Assembly (NCBI GenBank): GCA_001247695.2
Contig: LGRX02015756.1
Coordinates: forward strand, 43,236 to 107,235
Direction of reading: 5' to 3'
Origin: Cymbomonas tetramitiformis
Lineage: Eukaryota > Chlorophyta > Pyramimonadophyceae > Pyramimonadales > Pyramimonadaceae
Length of the DNA: 64,000 bases
Shown here: one piece after another, positions 23,018 through 35,362 of the stretch
Position numbering within the stretch: the first letter of the stretch is position 1
How the letters are laid out: every line of letters starts with the position of its first letter
Notes under the pieces: generated by a model
What the model was told of the DNA's origin: nothing
Database searches by the model: none
Seen by the model: the letters and a program-made list of their open reading frames with translations, nothing else
Program-made: the position numbers and the translations under genes

Positions 23018-23134
23018 TTAGTTGATATTATCTGCACAGCGGACAATGGCGCTTTGTACTTGTCTGGTGCCAAAAGTGGCAAGAAATCTCCGGTTGTCTT
23101 CACCACGAAATGGTCCATCGAGAGGCCGTTATGA
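23018..23134 (+). CDS. Possible terminal exon of an unknown gene
   Basis: After an acceptor-like TATGCAG, an open segment reads LVDIICTADNGALYLSGAKS, then SPVVFTTKWSIERPL and stop (TGA 23132-23134). It is protein-like and not repetitive, but I cannot link it by phase to an upstream exon and do not recognise the family. The open frame at 22741-23025 overlaps it and may be chance. Confidence 0.3.
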   Translation, partial: LVDIICTADNGALYLSGAKSGKKSPVVFTTKWSIERPL

Positions 23135-24239
23135 CCTTTCTACTCGAAGAGCTTGTCTTGGTGAAGGTCATTCTGTTTATTTCTTATGTACACTCAATCT
23201 CAATGGCCAAAAAGGCACACGGCATACATTCTTTACATTGTTAGTTTTTGTCTGGATAGCGTTGTAGCTAAGCTACCAGCCAGACCTAGAGAAAATCTAT
23301 GTTGAATGTGATACTGCTCCTTGTAAAGTGTTGATTGCAACCAGTATAGAGATTCGGGGTTAGGTGACATGGGAAGTGCAAAAGAATAGAGCTGAGTCTG
23401 CGTCTGTGCATGTTTAGACTCTTACTTGTACACTTGGCAAGATGGAGGCAACTCTTGGACGATTCAAACCGGCAGGGTCACAATCTCTGGCACCAGCTCA
23501 AGTCGATTGGTGGCAAATTTCGAAACTGCTAAAATTACGCGGGCTCCAATTCAAACATTTCTTTTGCACACAGTGTGTAGGGTGGTTTTATGCAATCTAG
23601 CCCACCTCTCAGGGACCTGTGTTACAGTAAAAAGAAGCCTGACAGCACTGATGTGTAATAGTCAATAAAAAAGGATTACCAGCGTGATATTTCGACAGAA
23701 AGACAACATATTTTTGTGTACAGACATGCCCTCTTAATCGCCACGTCAGGTCTCGCAAATGTGACTGCACTTGTGGATGAGCAGAATATGAGCCAATGCA
23801 AAAAGGGGAGAGTTACAAATAAACAGCTATCAGCAGTCTCTCCCCAACCCACACGCATGGCTTAATACGTGGCACTGATGAAGACCCCGGGATGTGCTAC
23901 CTATGGAGATGCCGCATCAGCTTCGCAAGTTCGGGGCGGGCTGTGGCTGGATAGGAAGGTTGTGGGGTAGATACCTGAAGGCGCCATCGCCGTTTTCAGC
24001 GCCTGCCAGCCTTTGGCTTTGCCTCCTGCGTCTTTGCCATCCCTGCACAAGACACAAACATCCTTGTAGCTTCACCCCAGGCACCCAGATATTTCCAAGT
24101 TGGTCGACAAGAGCCCTTGGAGACTTGGGCTTTGAACGAATCATATGCTTCTAATTGGAAGTCCCGATAGCTGCCTGGATAGGTATGAAGCCACAAACAA
24201 TTCGCAATTCCAACAAAGGAGACAAAGGAAACAAAGTAA

Positions 24240-24410
24240 ACTTACTTAAAAAAAAAGCACACATAGGAATACAAGGAAACAAAAAAGCCAACGAGGTGGC
24301 AAACACGCATGCAAACACGGAATATACACGCAACCGCATGCCAATGAACACACAACCCAGCATACGTGCCATGAAACAAACGGAGGAAGGGACACACAAA
24401 ATGAAAGCAT
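24240..24410 (+). mobile_element. Decayed RNase H tail of a non-LTR retrotransposon
   Basis: An A-rich stretch encodes KAHIGIQGNKKANEVANTHA, close to the C-terminal RNase HI signature of LINE elements (H-x-G-I-x-G-N-x-x-A-[DN]), with the usual Asp replaced by Asn. Flanking DNA up to about 25900 has the same A-rich plus-strand bias and short Lys/Glu/Gln-rich open pieces. No RT domain recognised. Confidence 0.4.
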
Positions 24411-26260
24411 AAAACGTGGTCTAACACGGAATGGAAACCATTTGAGAGGTAAACAAAAGGCAAAACCAGGCACAGACAATGCTGAGGACATTAAGGGTAG
24501 GGTGCCAGCCAGTTTTCATTTCCGATAGATAATCAATGAAAAATCCATGGATACGAGAATGCAAAAAATAAGGTCGCCGATGCAATATTCGCTCGTCGAG
24601 AATTTGGGTATATGTAGCTACGAAGGGCATGTCCGTTACCACGGAGGGCGGTGGGGGGAAATTATCGCAGTGGTTATTCCGCCGCCCTTTTGAGCGAGAG
24701 GTCACGAGTTTGAGCCCCACATTCGACGATGACTTGAGATAACGAGAGTTCTTTGGAAATTCTTAAAATCGAGAGTTTCGGGATTGCGTTTTTCGGGGGG
24801 GAGGGGGGGGAGGGCGATAAAAGCATGGTGTTACATAGAAGGTCATGGAGTGCTTGTATTAAGTTAATGAGTATATTTTCTATGAAACCGGCCAAAAACT
24901 GGTCGTTATTGCTGAATTTGGATACGCGATCTGGGGTAGTTCAAAACTTTCAGTGCACACAGTGAGCGTTGAGGACGGTAAAAGCATACCTGAAGAAGAC
25001 GGAAGCATCAAAATCTCGAAAGTTTAGTGGCCAAAATGGTTTGGTGGACAATTTGGTAACTTTCAACAGAAAAGAGCACCGCCTAGCACGTTTGGAGGTT
25101 TCCCTCGAAATTGACCACTAAAATTTTCTTGCCATTTTCCCTGAGAAAATTAACTCAACGGGCACTTGCTATTTGCTTTTGTAAGTGATTTTTTTAAAAT
25201 TGGGGCTTTGATGCTTGGCACAACGACCTGGTATTTGCAGTTTTTTGGTGGATTTGGAGGAGCATTGTATAAAAAACATCAACCAAACATGATTTCCAAC
25301 CTTTCCCAATTTTTTGGGTCATTCTGCATGACCATACAGAATGACATACCTACCTCGAATTCACATTCCCCGATTTGATATGCTTTTTGGCGTCAGACCC
25401 CCTCGAACATGTCGTTTTCGGTGGCAGCCTACCCTTAAGTGGAGAACCAGAAACATGGAAAAAGAAAGATTAACACGATGAAGAAGCCGCAAAAAATATG
25501 ACAACGGAGAACAAAGATGAGACAATGGAAGAGAGGATACTCACAGGATGGGAACAAGTGGCAAAACAAGAACCATTAAGAAGACAACCGCATGAACAAA
25601 GGGAGGACTGCACGACAAACCACATACCTGAGGAAGACAAAGCGGTAACAGCACAATGACTTAACCAAGAGATGCAGCACCTAAAAGCGGACGAAGCAAT
25701 AGTGAAAAAGTCCAACGCATTCTGGAGAAACAAACAAAAAAAACAAGAAAGAAGAACACTACCAAGATGCAGATACAGGGTCCTCCCAACACAAGACTAC
25801 AAAACGGCGAAACAAAACAAGTAAAGTATACACAAATACATGACACTACAGCAAGCTTTGCACATGGAATGCCACACTGACAGAAGAGTAACGAACCCAA
25901 ACAAGAGGAAAGCGCGGTATACACTCACCTCAAGAAACCACAGGACATGACAAAGAGAAGGAAGGAACAGCCGAGGGGAGGCTCATATTCCTCACGCGCT
26001 TCAGCTGGGAATGTAGGTTTTTTCTTTCTTTTTTCTTTTCTTTCACGATTCCTATCACAGGGTATGGGCAGCAAACAACGGCTGCGTGTCCCATCATGAG
26101 ATGCACAAAACCCGACACAGGCCGCTTGTCCAATAACAAAGCTCATAAAACTCAGTGTTCAGCTCGCAGAATAACATGCAAATCATTGCTTTCCAGTGAT
26201 GCGCCTCCATGAACGCCGGATCCTCGTGGGGCTGATGGACTGATAAATACGGCAAGGCAC

Positions 26261-29200
26261 CTGGATTGGCGTGGGCTCCTTGTTGTGGGGCTCATCGACT
26301 GTCGCGGGCTTGTCTTCAACTCACTGCCTTTGGACTCACTCACCCGTGCCGGCCGCGAGTTGCTCATACGAGGTGTGCGGTTCTCGCTGACTCGTGCAGG
26401 ACGCGGTGAGGTGTTGGCACCACGTGTCGGGGAGGTCGCTCCGCGCGTCGGTGAAATTTCTTCCCCTTCATCGGTGACTGTAACCCACTCCATCTGAGGC
26501 ACAAGACATGGGTGAGAAAAAAAGCAAAGCTCAAGTGTAACCAAATTGTCAGATTTCCAATTTATGCTAAATGATTTGCAGTGATGGACAGTCCTTGATC
26601 CCTCATGTCACCCAGTCGGATCTAACGGCCCTGCAATGGCATGTCCTCCTGGTGCTAGAGGCACGTCACCCAGCCGGATCTAACGGCCCTGCAATGGCAT
26701 GTCCTCCTGGTGCTAGAGGCACGTCACCCAGCCGGATCTAATGGCCCTGCAATGGCATGTCCTCCTGGTGCTAGAGGCACGCGTCACCCAGCCGGATCTA
26801 AAGGCCTGCAATGGCATGTCCCTCCTGGTGCTAGAGGCACGTCACCCAGCCGGATCTAAAGGCCCTGCAATGGCATGTCCTCCTGGTGCTAGAGGCACGT
26901 CTCTTGAAGCTGCGGGATTATACAGGGCTAGAGGTGTGCCTACGTGTTGTTGAAAGATGGCCAGAAGAAGGCGCCATGGCAGCAATTATGGGAGAAGCCC
27001 GAATGTGCAATACTCATACCCTTACCTCTGACGGCCCCCATTTTAGGCGCATTTGCGAGATCACACAATCATAGCGCCTCACCTCATCAAAAAATAACTT
27101 GAACAATTCTTGTAACTTGGGCAACAGCTCAGGGAAATTATCCTGAATTTGCAGCACCCCATCTTGGCTTCATTTCATTCCGCAGTGAAGACCTCAAGTG
27201 CCACCGCAGCCGGCAAAAAGCCAAATTACGCCAAATGAAGCCAACGTACGATTGAGGCCTCCCGAGCCAGAGAGGTCAATTAAACAAATAAAGATTGGAA
27301 ATACTGCTCCACACCCATCGAAGCCCGCACTCGAGAGGATATGTCTCATCTTCCCAAACACCGGGAAGGCAGGCCTCAAATACCGGGACAGCATAACTCA
27401 ATCGCCAGACATACATCAAACACCGGGAAGAGTTGCATCATACTCCGCGGACACAAGCCCCCCACACCGGGAGGCATGGCCCAAACACTATTACACAATG
27501 CAACATACACCGAACAACATGCCCCAAACACCGGACATGCATCAAGCACAGGGATGCCACGTATCAAACTCCGGGACGACATGCCCCAAACACCAAGTGA
27601 ACATGCCTCACACACCAAGAGAGCAAGCATCAAACACCAAGAGAGCACACATCAAACACCAAGTGAACATGCCTCAGACACCAAGTGAACATGCCTCAGA
27701 CACCAAGAGAGCACGCATCAAATACCGGGAAGACATGCATCAAACACCAGGATGATATGGCGCAAACTGCGAGAGGATATGCCTCATACATCGGGAAGAC
27801 ATGCATCAAACACCGGGATACCATATCTCAAAGAGTGGGAGGACGTGGCCCAAACGCCAAGAGGGTATGTATCAAACATCGAGAGAGTATGTATCAAAAC
27901 CGAGAGAGTATGTATCAAACACTGGGAGGACATGCCTCAAACACCAAGCGAGTATGTATCAAACATCGAGAGAGTATGTATCAAACACCAAGAGAGTATG
28001 TATCAAACACCGGGAGGACATGCCTCAAACACCAAGAGAGTATGTATCAAACACCAAGAGAGTATGTATCAAACACCGGAGGACATGCCTCAAACACCAA
28101 GAGAGTATCAAACTTACCAGAGTATATCAAACACCGGAAGGACATACTCAAAACACCAAGAGTATCTATCAAAACCGAGAGAGTATGTATCAAACACCGG
28201 GAGGACATGCATCAAACACCAAGAGAGTATCATCCAAAAGAGTATGTATCAAACACCCGGGAGGACATGCCTCAAACACCAAGAGAGTATGTATCAAAAC
28301 CGAGAGAGCATGTATCAAACACCAAGAGAGTATGTATCAAACACCGGGAGGACATGCCTCAAACGCCAAGAGAGTATGAATCAAAACCGAGAGAGTATGT
28401 ATCAAACACCGGAAGGACATGCCTCAAATATCATGAGAGTATGTATCAAACACCAAGAGGTATTTTTTAATGAAATCTAGTTGCGGCGTGCTTCGGCAAA
28501 TTCCATGTTTGTGGTTTGAAGAAACATTCCAATCCAGCATGATTTCTTCAAGAAAAGAGCCTGCAATTCTCCGACAAGGGGAACATAGCAGAGCCCAAGA
28601 TACACCTGTCCTTCGCCAAGACTGCTGTAAGTGATGGCAAATTTCGGAGGCTGCGTCATTCTTCGAGCGTGATTGAGCAAAGCCTGCGAGCAGCTCTCAG
28701 CGTCATCCTCTCAGGTGGCCAAGAGCGACAGCTCTCAGCATCATCCTCTCAGGTGGCCAAGAGCGACCCATTAGAAAGTGAAATGAGCATGCTCAGCCCC
28801 CCGGCATTTCTAACTGAAAGCAAGTTCAGAAGGCACTGGGCCCAGTCCCCAACAAGCCAGAGTGCGCATGGACGTGCGCCAAATCCTACTGCAACTCGGA
28901 GTTATGGGGTTTGACTCACCTGTTGGAAAAAGGCACCAACTCGGGCACTAGGGATATCGACTGCCTCCCTACGATCAACTTGTTGATGATCAATAGCCAA
29001 CCGCTGCCATCAAGAATCCAGTCCCTCTCCTCCTCATTTTGGTCACGCATTGATCCTCTCCGCAGTCTCCAGGACTGATGTGGCATCTGCCTTGGTACTC
29101 CGCATATCACACGTAAAGGCTAGCGTCCCACTTGCCCTTCCAACCATACCTTAGGAGGGCCATGGCTACTGCGTTCACCAAGAGATGTGGGTGTAATACA

Positions 29201-31387
29201 CAGTTATACCTTGATCGTACATTGCTTTCATTCCCGATGTGTTTAACATAAGGCGAGTGATCAGGATTGTGCTGAACTTGCTGCACGTGGGGGAAGAGGG
29301 AAAACAACATGTGCCGAAGCATGACTCACCACCAACACTTTGATGAACTGGGTGAAACCAATTGTCTTGCCCAGAGAATTCGGCCCTCGGAAGACGGGCA
29401 TCCCCCCCCTGGGAGACTTCTTTGCCCTCGAGCCGCCATATTCTGATTGCTGAGAACCCTGCGGAGAAAGATAAATGAGGTAACATGTACGTACTTCCCA
29501 CCGCAGTTACGGATATCGGCCGGGTGCAGCGAATTTCACGCGCTGGCCCTGGAGTTGACCTCGGGGGTGCAAGCGTGGTGCACATGGGGTGGCGGGCCAA
29601 GAGGGGACTTTGGAGACGCAGGTGCGATGGACTCCACGTGACGGCTCAGCATGAACCTTGGGGGGGTGCAGGCGCAGTGCATTTTACGTGGCGGCCCGAG
29701 AGTGGAACCCGTGGGGTTTAGGGGAGGTGCAGTCCACGTGGCAGCCCGAGTGGTGATCTTGGAGGGTGCGGAAGCAGTGCGTTCTACGTGGCGACAAGCG
29801 TCTGACCTCGGGGGTCCGCAAGGCTTGCACTCAGCGTCGCGGCCTTAAAGTTTACTTAGGGGGTGGGTGCGGCGCACTTGACTTGGCGGCCCGAAAATGT
29901 GCCGAGAGAAAGAGAGGCAGAAGCGGTGTGTTACACGTGGCAGACTTGAAGAGGGGCCGCGGGGTTGCGGAAGCGCTGCATTCTACGTGACGGCCAAGCT
30001 TGGGCCTCGGGGGTGTGCAAGGGTTGCATTTGGCATGGCGGCCCAACAGTTTCTGCGAGAGTGCAGGTGTCGTGCATTCTACGTGGCGGCCCGAGAGTAT
30101 GCCTCGAAGTATGCCCACCTTCTCTGGACTGTCCAAGCTTCCGGCCTCCGCTTGACGAACCCACGTCACCGCTGCCTCCAGCTGCCACGCATACACCCGC
30201 AGCCCGTGCGTCAGCATGGCTGCTAGGTCATTGCATTGTTGTGTAGGTTGATAATTGCATGTGCATTGTTGCGGATGTCCGGCAACTTTAAATCCTATCA
30301 TCACGGCGGCTCGGCTGTTGCAGACCGCGTGGCACATGCCAGAGAGCGCATTGGCGCCTACCTAGCTTGGCAAGGCTGCTCGTGTCACCCCTCTTGGCGC
30401 TCCGATGTTACATTTGGTGTCATCACTGCCAGCAGTCTTTTGTGTCATCACTGCCAGCAGTCATTTGGTGTCATCACTGCCAGCAGTCATTTGGTGTCAT
30501 CACTGCCAGCAGTCATTTGGTGTCATGCCAGCAGTCTTTTGGTGTCATCACTGCCAGCAGTCATTTGGTATCATCACTGCCAGCAGTCATTTGGTGTCAT
30601 CACTGCCAGCAGTCATTTGGTGTCATCACTGCCAGCAGCCATTTGGTATCATCACTGCCAGCAGTCTGGGAAGAAAGCTTTTGCTTATGCTATTGCTCCA
30701 AGTACCTCAGTATGTCTGCCTGTCGCTCCTAGCATTTCGATATGTCTGCCTGTCGCTCCTAGCATTTCGATGTGTCAGCATGTGTCAGCGCGCACAGAGA
30801 CTCGGTGAGGCTGCACATGTCATTGCTTCCGATGCTCTCGTGCTGCCGTGCGCATCATTGCTTTCGGCGCTTCCATATGACCACCTGTGGCATATTGCTT
30901 GGGGACGAGTGATTACGCTACGACTCTCAGTGATGCAGACTCTTGTGTTCCTGGCGCCACTGCTTTGGCGAGTGCATTTGTATTCTTGCTTCAGGCGCAC
31001 CAGCGGAGACGGCTTGCTTTTCCACTCCCAAACTCCTATGACTTCAGAGCGCTGCTTGTGCTATCGCTCTTGGCGCTTTGGGGCGGGGATCGAACATAGC
31101 GATAGGCGCAGGGAGATGTGCCTGAACAGAAGTGACGTGGAACTTGATCTCCTTTAAAATCTTTGCCAAGATAGCAGTGCTGAGCTGGCGGTCAGGATCG
31201 AGGGGGGCGACCATGGGGGGATCGTTGCGGGCGCCTTCCATTAAAGTGTAAAAGTTGAAGATAGAATTAATCTCGGTGAGGTGACATAGCAGTTCCATCT
31301 GGATGGATACCTCTTCCATCCCACGTACATGCCACGGGATCTCGGCGTTTAAAAATGTCGACGCCAGCCCAAGTGGTAGGTACGAGT
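26261..31387 (-). CDS. Unidentified spliced gene, six candidate exons
   Basis: Product not recognised. Minus-strand exons with good borders: about 31137-31387 (YLPLGLASTFLNAEIPWHV, LLCHLTEINSIFNFYTLMEG, STAILAKILKEIKFH; ends uncertain), 30219-30119 (LTHGLRVYAWQLEAAVTWV), 29458-29330 (43 codons; MPVFRGPNSLGKTIGFTQF; donor GTGAGT), 29003-28920 (28 codons; RREAVDIPSARVGAFFQQ; donor GTGAGT), 27142-27083 (DNFPELLPKLQELFKLFFDE; donor GTGAGG), 26493-26261 (77 codons, Ser/Pro/Arg-rich). The five from 30219 down have matching phases. The last exon is a disordered tail of SPTRG, TSPRPAR and TSPRQS motifs, plausible proline-directed kinase sites. Introns hold the minisatellites at 26605, 27390, 29555 and 30410. 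No start or stop codon is assigned. Confidence 0.55.
26605..26900. repeat. 58-bp minisatellite, 5 copies
   Basis: Unit CACCCAGCCGGATCTAACGG, CCCTGCAATGGCATGTCCTC, CTGGTGCTAGAGGCACGT. Copies differ by 1-3 bases. Intronic to the minus-strand gene. Confidence 0.97.
27390..28462. repeat. 22-bp minisatellite, ~45 copies
   Basis: Alternating variants CACCAAGAGAGTATGTATCA and CACCGGGAGGACATGCCTCA, each followed by AA. It is degenerate at the 5' side and regular from about 27830. It produces three overlapping plus-strand open frames of 190-260 codons that are not genes. Confidence 0.97.
28477..28680 (-). CDS. Possible minus-strand exon, weak
   Basis: Non-repetitive open segment with SLGEGQVYLGLCYVPLVGEL. 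The strand-turn-strand look recalls C2-type beta sandwiches, but it is too short to claim one. Phase to the neighbouring exons (28920 and 27142) is not established. Confidence 0.25.
   Translation of the reverse strand: MLNHARRMTQPPKFAITYSSLGEGQVYLGLCYVPLVGELQALFLKKSCWIGMFLQTTNMEFAEARRN
29555..30100. repeat. ~50-bp degenerate repeat around TACGTGGCGGCCCGAG
   Basis: About ten diverged units with a CATTCTACGTGGCGGCCCGA core separated by variable GGGGGTGC-rich spacers. Mostly intronic to the minus-strand gene. Confidence 0.85.
30408..30668. repeat. 26-bp minisatellite, ~10 copies
   Basis: Unit TCATTTGGTGTCATCACTGC then CAGCAG, with GGTATC variants and one short copy. Confidence 0.97.
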
Positions 31388-31419
31388 CTGAATCCACCTC
31401 CAATCTTATGAACCTTAAG

Positions 31420-31602
31420 ATTCATTCAGGCCCCTCAGCCTAACCCCTTCGACCCCATAAATTCATTCAGATCAAGCCCCTCAGCCTAACCCCTTCGACC
31501 CCGTAAATCCATTCAGATCAAGCCCCTCAGCCTAACTCCTTCGACCCCGTAAACTCATTCAGGTCAAGCCCCTCAGCCTAACCCCTTCGACCCCGTAAAT
31601 TC
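31420..31602. repeat. 46-49-bp minisatellite, 4 copies
   Basis: Unit ATTCATTCAGATCAAGCCCC, TCAGCCTAACCCCTTCGACC, CCGTAA. Just upstream (minus sense) of the exon at 31387. Confidence 0.95.
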
Positions 31603-32560
31603 AAGGCGCAAAGCAGCTGTACTGAATCTATCCGCCCATACGCAAAGACAGAGGTGCCACATAAACAGCGAGCTCCGTTCAAAATAATTTATTGCACTCG
31701 CGTTGCCTTTGTGAGAAATCGTTCCCCAATCCCGAGGGGGCTACAGAGTGGGTTACAAGGGGTGCTGCAGAGTTCCACCGGTTGGTTGCAGATGCTGTCA
31801 GGGTTTGCGCGGATAGGGGGCTTCAGGGTGTTGCTGGGGGGGATACAGCGTTTATGGTCGTGAGGTAACTTGAGGGCCTGTTGCCGGAGGCAGCAGAAGG
31901 CAGCAGTCGGGTGCTTCACCGGAGGCAGCAGCATGCTGTGTTGTCAGAAGCAGCTGCAGGGCATGCTGTCAGCCGGGGGGCTTGAGGATGAGCTGCAAGC
32001 TGTGTTCTCAAAGGGGAAATGCATGATGTGGGGCTGCAACATGGGCTTTATTATTGGGCTGCAGGGTGCGCTCTGAGACGGGCCCTCAGGATGCGATACT
32101 AGAGAGGGCCGGGGCTTTGTCAACACTGCAGGGCGTGTGGCCGGGTGGGGCCTGCAGAACACGCTACCAGGTGGAGGGCACACGACCCTAGATCCGTCGA
32201 GGGCTCAGCGCACCTTGAGAGACTGCACGGTAGTGGCCTGACCGCACATCCCACATCAGGTTCACATTGAGGTTCTCATTGCGGCTTTGGGCAACCTGTG
32301 TGATCCATCCCCCTCATCTTCTCAATTGCGATTCATCTCCGCCTGAAGCAATCCTCCTTCTCGAGGCTTGCACACCCGCAGGATCTCTCTCCCATCCCAC
32401 GGCATCATCGATGCATGCTTGTGCTATGCATGAAGTTTAAATATGCCAAGACCCAGACCTTTGCCTCATGCCATTGTAGCCAACTTCTTAGCCCTGACTA
32501 GAGACAGCGCAGGAGCCACCAGGAAAGCCTGCCCGCGCACGCTTTGCCTCGGCGAAACAA
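31603..32560. other. No supported gene
   Basis: 31860-32180 contains loosely repeated GGAGGCAGCAG and GGGCTGCA motifs. The rest shows no frame or RNA I can support. Confidence 0.5.
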
Positions 32561-32579
32561 GTTACTAGCGCCGGCCTGG

Positions 32580-32845
32580 TCAGCAGGGAGCGCACTGACG
32601 GGCATTGACCTCATGGCGACGAGAGGTGCCTGGGCCAGGCCCCATAAAGCAGAAGGTTCCGAGCTCGATGTGAGCTCCCATGTGACCGTCCTCCGAGAGG
32701 GTGCTTAGTGTGTCCACTGTCAATTGGCTCGAGCTCCCCCTGGGCGAGGTCGAGTCTTTCACCTCTGCAGCGTCTTGTGGTCTCTCGAATCTGCGTTTGG
32801 CAGACTCTTTGTGCCACTCACCCAGTGAAGATGTCGACGACAAGA
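32580..32845 (-). CDS. Candidate 3' exon, unknown protein
   Basis: Non-repetitive minus-strand segment ending in a TGA: GEWHKESAKRRFERPQDAAE, then SPRGSSSQLTVDTLSTLSED and HIELGTFCFMGPGPGTSRRH. The composition is protein-like, basic then Ser/Thr-rich. The upstream 50-bp repeat supplies spurious N-terminal codons in the same frame. Family unknown. Confidence 0.35.
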
Positions 32846-32914
32846 AGTGGAATACGGGACCGAGAGAGCGAGAGCGATGTAGTTGATCTCCAGGAGACGG
32901 CGGGTGCATGCAAA

Positions 32915-33553
32915 GGGAAGCATTCATAATACCGCGAGTGTGGGCAGCTGAGTCCGGGGAGTAAGGGAAGCATTCATAATACCGCGAGTGCGGGCAGCTG
33001 AGTCCGGGAGTAAGGGACGCATTCATAATACCGCGAGTGTGGGCAGCTGAGTCCGGGGGAGTAAGGAAGCATTCATAATACCGCGAGTGTGGGCAGCTGA
33101 GTCCGGGGTAAGGGAAGCATTCATAATACCGCGAGTGCGGGCAGCTGAGTCCGGGGAGTAAGGGACGCATTCATAATACCGCGAGTGTGGGCAGCTGAGT
33201 CGGGAGTAAGGAAGCATTCATAATACCGCGAGTGTGGGCAGCTGAGTCCGGGGAGTAAGGAAGCATTCATAATACCGCGAGTGTGGGCAGCTGAGTCAGG
33301 GGTAAGGGAAGCATTCATAATACGCGAGTGCGGGCAGCTGAGTCCGGGGAGTAAGGGACGCATTCATAATACCGCGAGTGTGGGCAGCTGAGTCCGGGGA
33401 GTAAGGGACGCATTCATAATACCGCGAGTGTCCTGAGTCCGGGAGTAAGGGAAGCATTCATAATGCCGCGAGTGTGGGCAGCTGAGTCCGGGGAGTAAGG
33501 GAAGCATTCATAATACCACGAGTGTGGGCAGCTGAGTCCGGGGAGTAAGGGAT
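32915..33553. repeat. 50-bp minisatellite, ~13 copies
   Basis: Unit GGGAAGCATTCATAATACCG, CGAGTGTGGGCAGCTGAGTC, CGGGGAGTAA, with length variants of 46-50 bp. It generates several minus-strand false frames. Confidence 0.97.
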
Positions 33554-33959
33554 GAAACAGTACTTGAAGCGTGATGGAGAGAATGTGCGATTCTCATTCA
33601 GGAGATCGTTTTGTGATGCACTGTGGGAGGCCACCAGCGGCTCTCTGCAGCCTGCCACGTCAGACGATGCCCCTCGCCTCCAGCGCCCACCACAAAGACG
33701 CATCAGGTCAGCCGTCTAATTCCCTGGGGGCCGGGGGGAAACTTACAAAATCCCAATGGCCCCTTCACATACACTCCGAGCCTTCCCATTTTCATTGCAA
33801 AAGCCCATCCGGTACCCTGCTTCTCCCGGAACTTGTGGTCTCATTCGATCACACTCCACACAAGCCACACGCGTGCTGCCTCGACGCCTACGGATATCAG
33901 TCATGCAGTTGTATGCACATATGGATGCACTCGGCAGTGCCACCAATGGTTGAGGTTAG

Positions 33960-34230
33960 CCGTTAGCCTGCATTGCCAAAATGTGGACACCAGAACTTAG
34001 ATGAAAATCCTGCACATGTGTTTTTGGCACCGCCAGCAGACTAGTGGTATTCCCGCCGGTGTCTTGGGGACAGCTGCTTGGCAGATGGTGAAAATGGTTT
34101 GAAACCAACTCGGAAATGTGCTCGTTGACAACAATTTGTTGAGCGCTCCACTGTCGCAGTCGAGCCCCAAAGGGAACGCCCTCCCTTGAAAGGTGCCAAG
34201 TGTGCGGAGTTGCACCCGGGTATAAGTGCA
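33960..34230 (-). CDS. Ambiguous open region, two overlapping minus frames
   Basis: Two minus-strand frames stay open over the same 200 bases (one reads LVSNHFHHLPSSCPQDTGGN, the other LLSTSTFPSWFQTIFTICQA). One may be an exon, but I cannot choose, and no splice pair is decisive. Confidence 0.2.
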
Positions 34231-34356
34231 TGGAGAGAGGACATGCCCATGCGTGTCATCTGCTTAATCAGAAGTACAAGGAGAAAAGACGCGCTAGGCT
34301 GTGTTTAGTACGTCCCAAGGCTGCAATCGACACCACCGATTGGCCCCTGTGCTTAC

Positions 34357-34469
34357 CGCATTTGTAAAGTATGCCCCCAGGTTTGAGCGCGTTCGCTATT
34401 GATGCGTCAGTGTCCATGACGGTGCCGTCTGGTGCAATCCGAACCGTTGCTACGGCAAGCACTAAGCAT
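34357..34469 (-). CDS. Isolated exon, unknown protein
   Basis: Acceptor CATTCAG and donor GTAAGC bound a 113-base minus-strand exon reading CLVLAVATVRIAPDGTVMDT then ANALKPGGILYKC. The splice sites are strong and the peptide is protein-like. It could be a 5' exon of the gene at 26.3-31.4 kb; phase to 31387 is not tested. Family unknown. Confidence 0.5.
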
Positions 34470-34734
34470 CTGAATGAGAGGCCCCACCACCACATACTGA
34501 GACCGCATTTGTGGCGCGTCACATGATGTAAATAGCAAATGAGGTGCATCACTGCCTGCGCCCGGCATTTGGTCATGTCTGATGCTGTGGCCTGTATTTG
34601 GAGCGTGTTAAATAGTCCATGATTGTTCGGAGTGTGTTGCATGCTCTGACTGGCATTTGGGCTGCGTCATATGCTGTGTCCAGCAGTTTAGGTGCGGCAC
34701 ATCCTATGACCACCATGTAAGTATGCTATGGCCG

Positions 34735-35362
34735 TCATTTGGGCTGCGCAATATGCTGACTGTCATTTGGGCTGCGTCATATGCTGACTGTCATTTGGGC
34801 TGCGCCACATGCTGACTGTCATTTGGGCTGCGCCACATGCTGACTGTCATTTGGGCTGCCACATGCTGACTGTCATTTGGGCTGCGTCATATGCTATGCC
34901 CGTCATTTGGGCTGCGCCACATGCTGACTGTCATTTGGGCTGCGCCATATGCTGACTGTCATTTGGGCTGCGTCATACGCTATGCCCGTCATTTGGGCTG
35001 CGTCATATGCTGACTGTCATTTGAGCTGTGCCATATTCTGACTGTCATTTGGGCTGCGCCATATGCTATGCCCGTCATTTGGGTTGCGTCATATGCTGAC
35101 TGTCATTTGGGGTTCGCTATTTGCTTTGCTCATCATTTTAGCTGGGCGATTGACTATAACTGTCGCTTGGGCTGCGTCATATGTTATGACCGTCATCTGG
35201 GTTGCGCCATATGTTATGACCGTCATCTGGGTTGCGCCATATGTTATGACCGTCATCTGGGTTGCGCCATATGTTATGACCGTCATCTGGGTTGCGCCAT
35301 ATGTCATGACCGTCATCTGGGTTGCGCCATATGCTATGTCCGTCATCTGGGTTGCGCCATTA
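34735..35362. repeat. 28-30-bp satellite with two subfamilies
   Basis: 34735-35110: about 12 copies of TGACTGTCATTTGGGCTGCG plus CCACATGC. 35160-35362: 7 copies of a related 30-bp unit, TGACCGTCATCTGGGTTGCG plus CCATATGTTA. The second block is far more homogeneous than the first. Confidence 0.96.

Noticed and set aside
27685..28480. Three plus-strand frames near 190-260 codons, Lys/Arg/Thr-rich
   Set aside because: Produced by the 22-bp satellite; all three frames are open at once.
28945..29060. Alternative exon reading (NEEERDWILDGSGWLLIINK)
   Set aside because: Another frame of the same interval (28920-29003) fits phase with both neighbouring exons and has a better acceptor.
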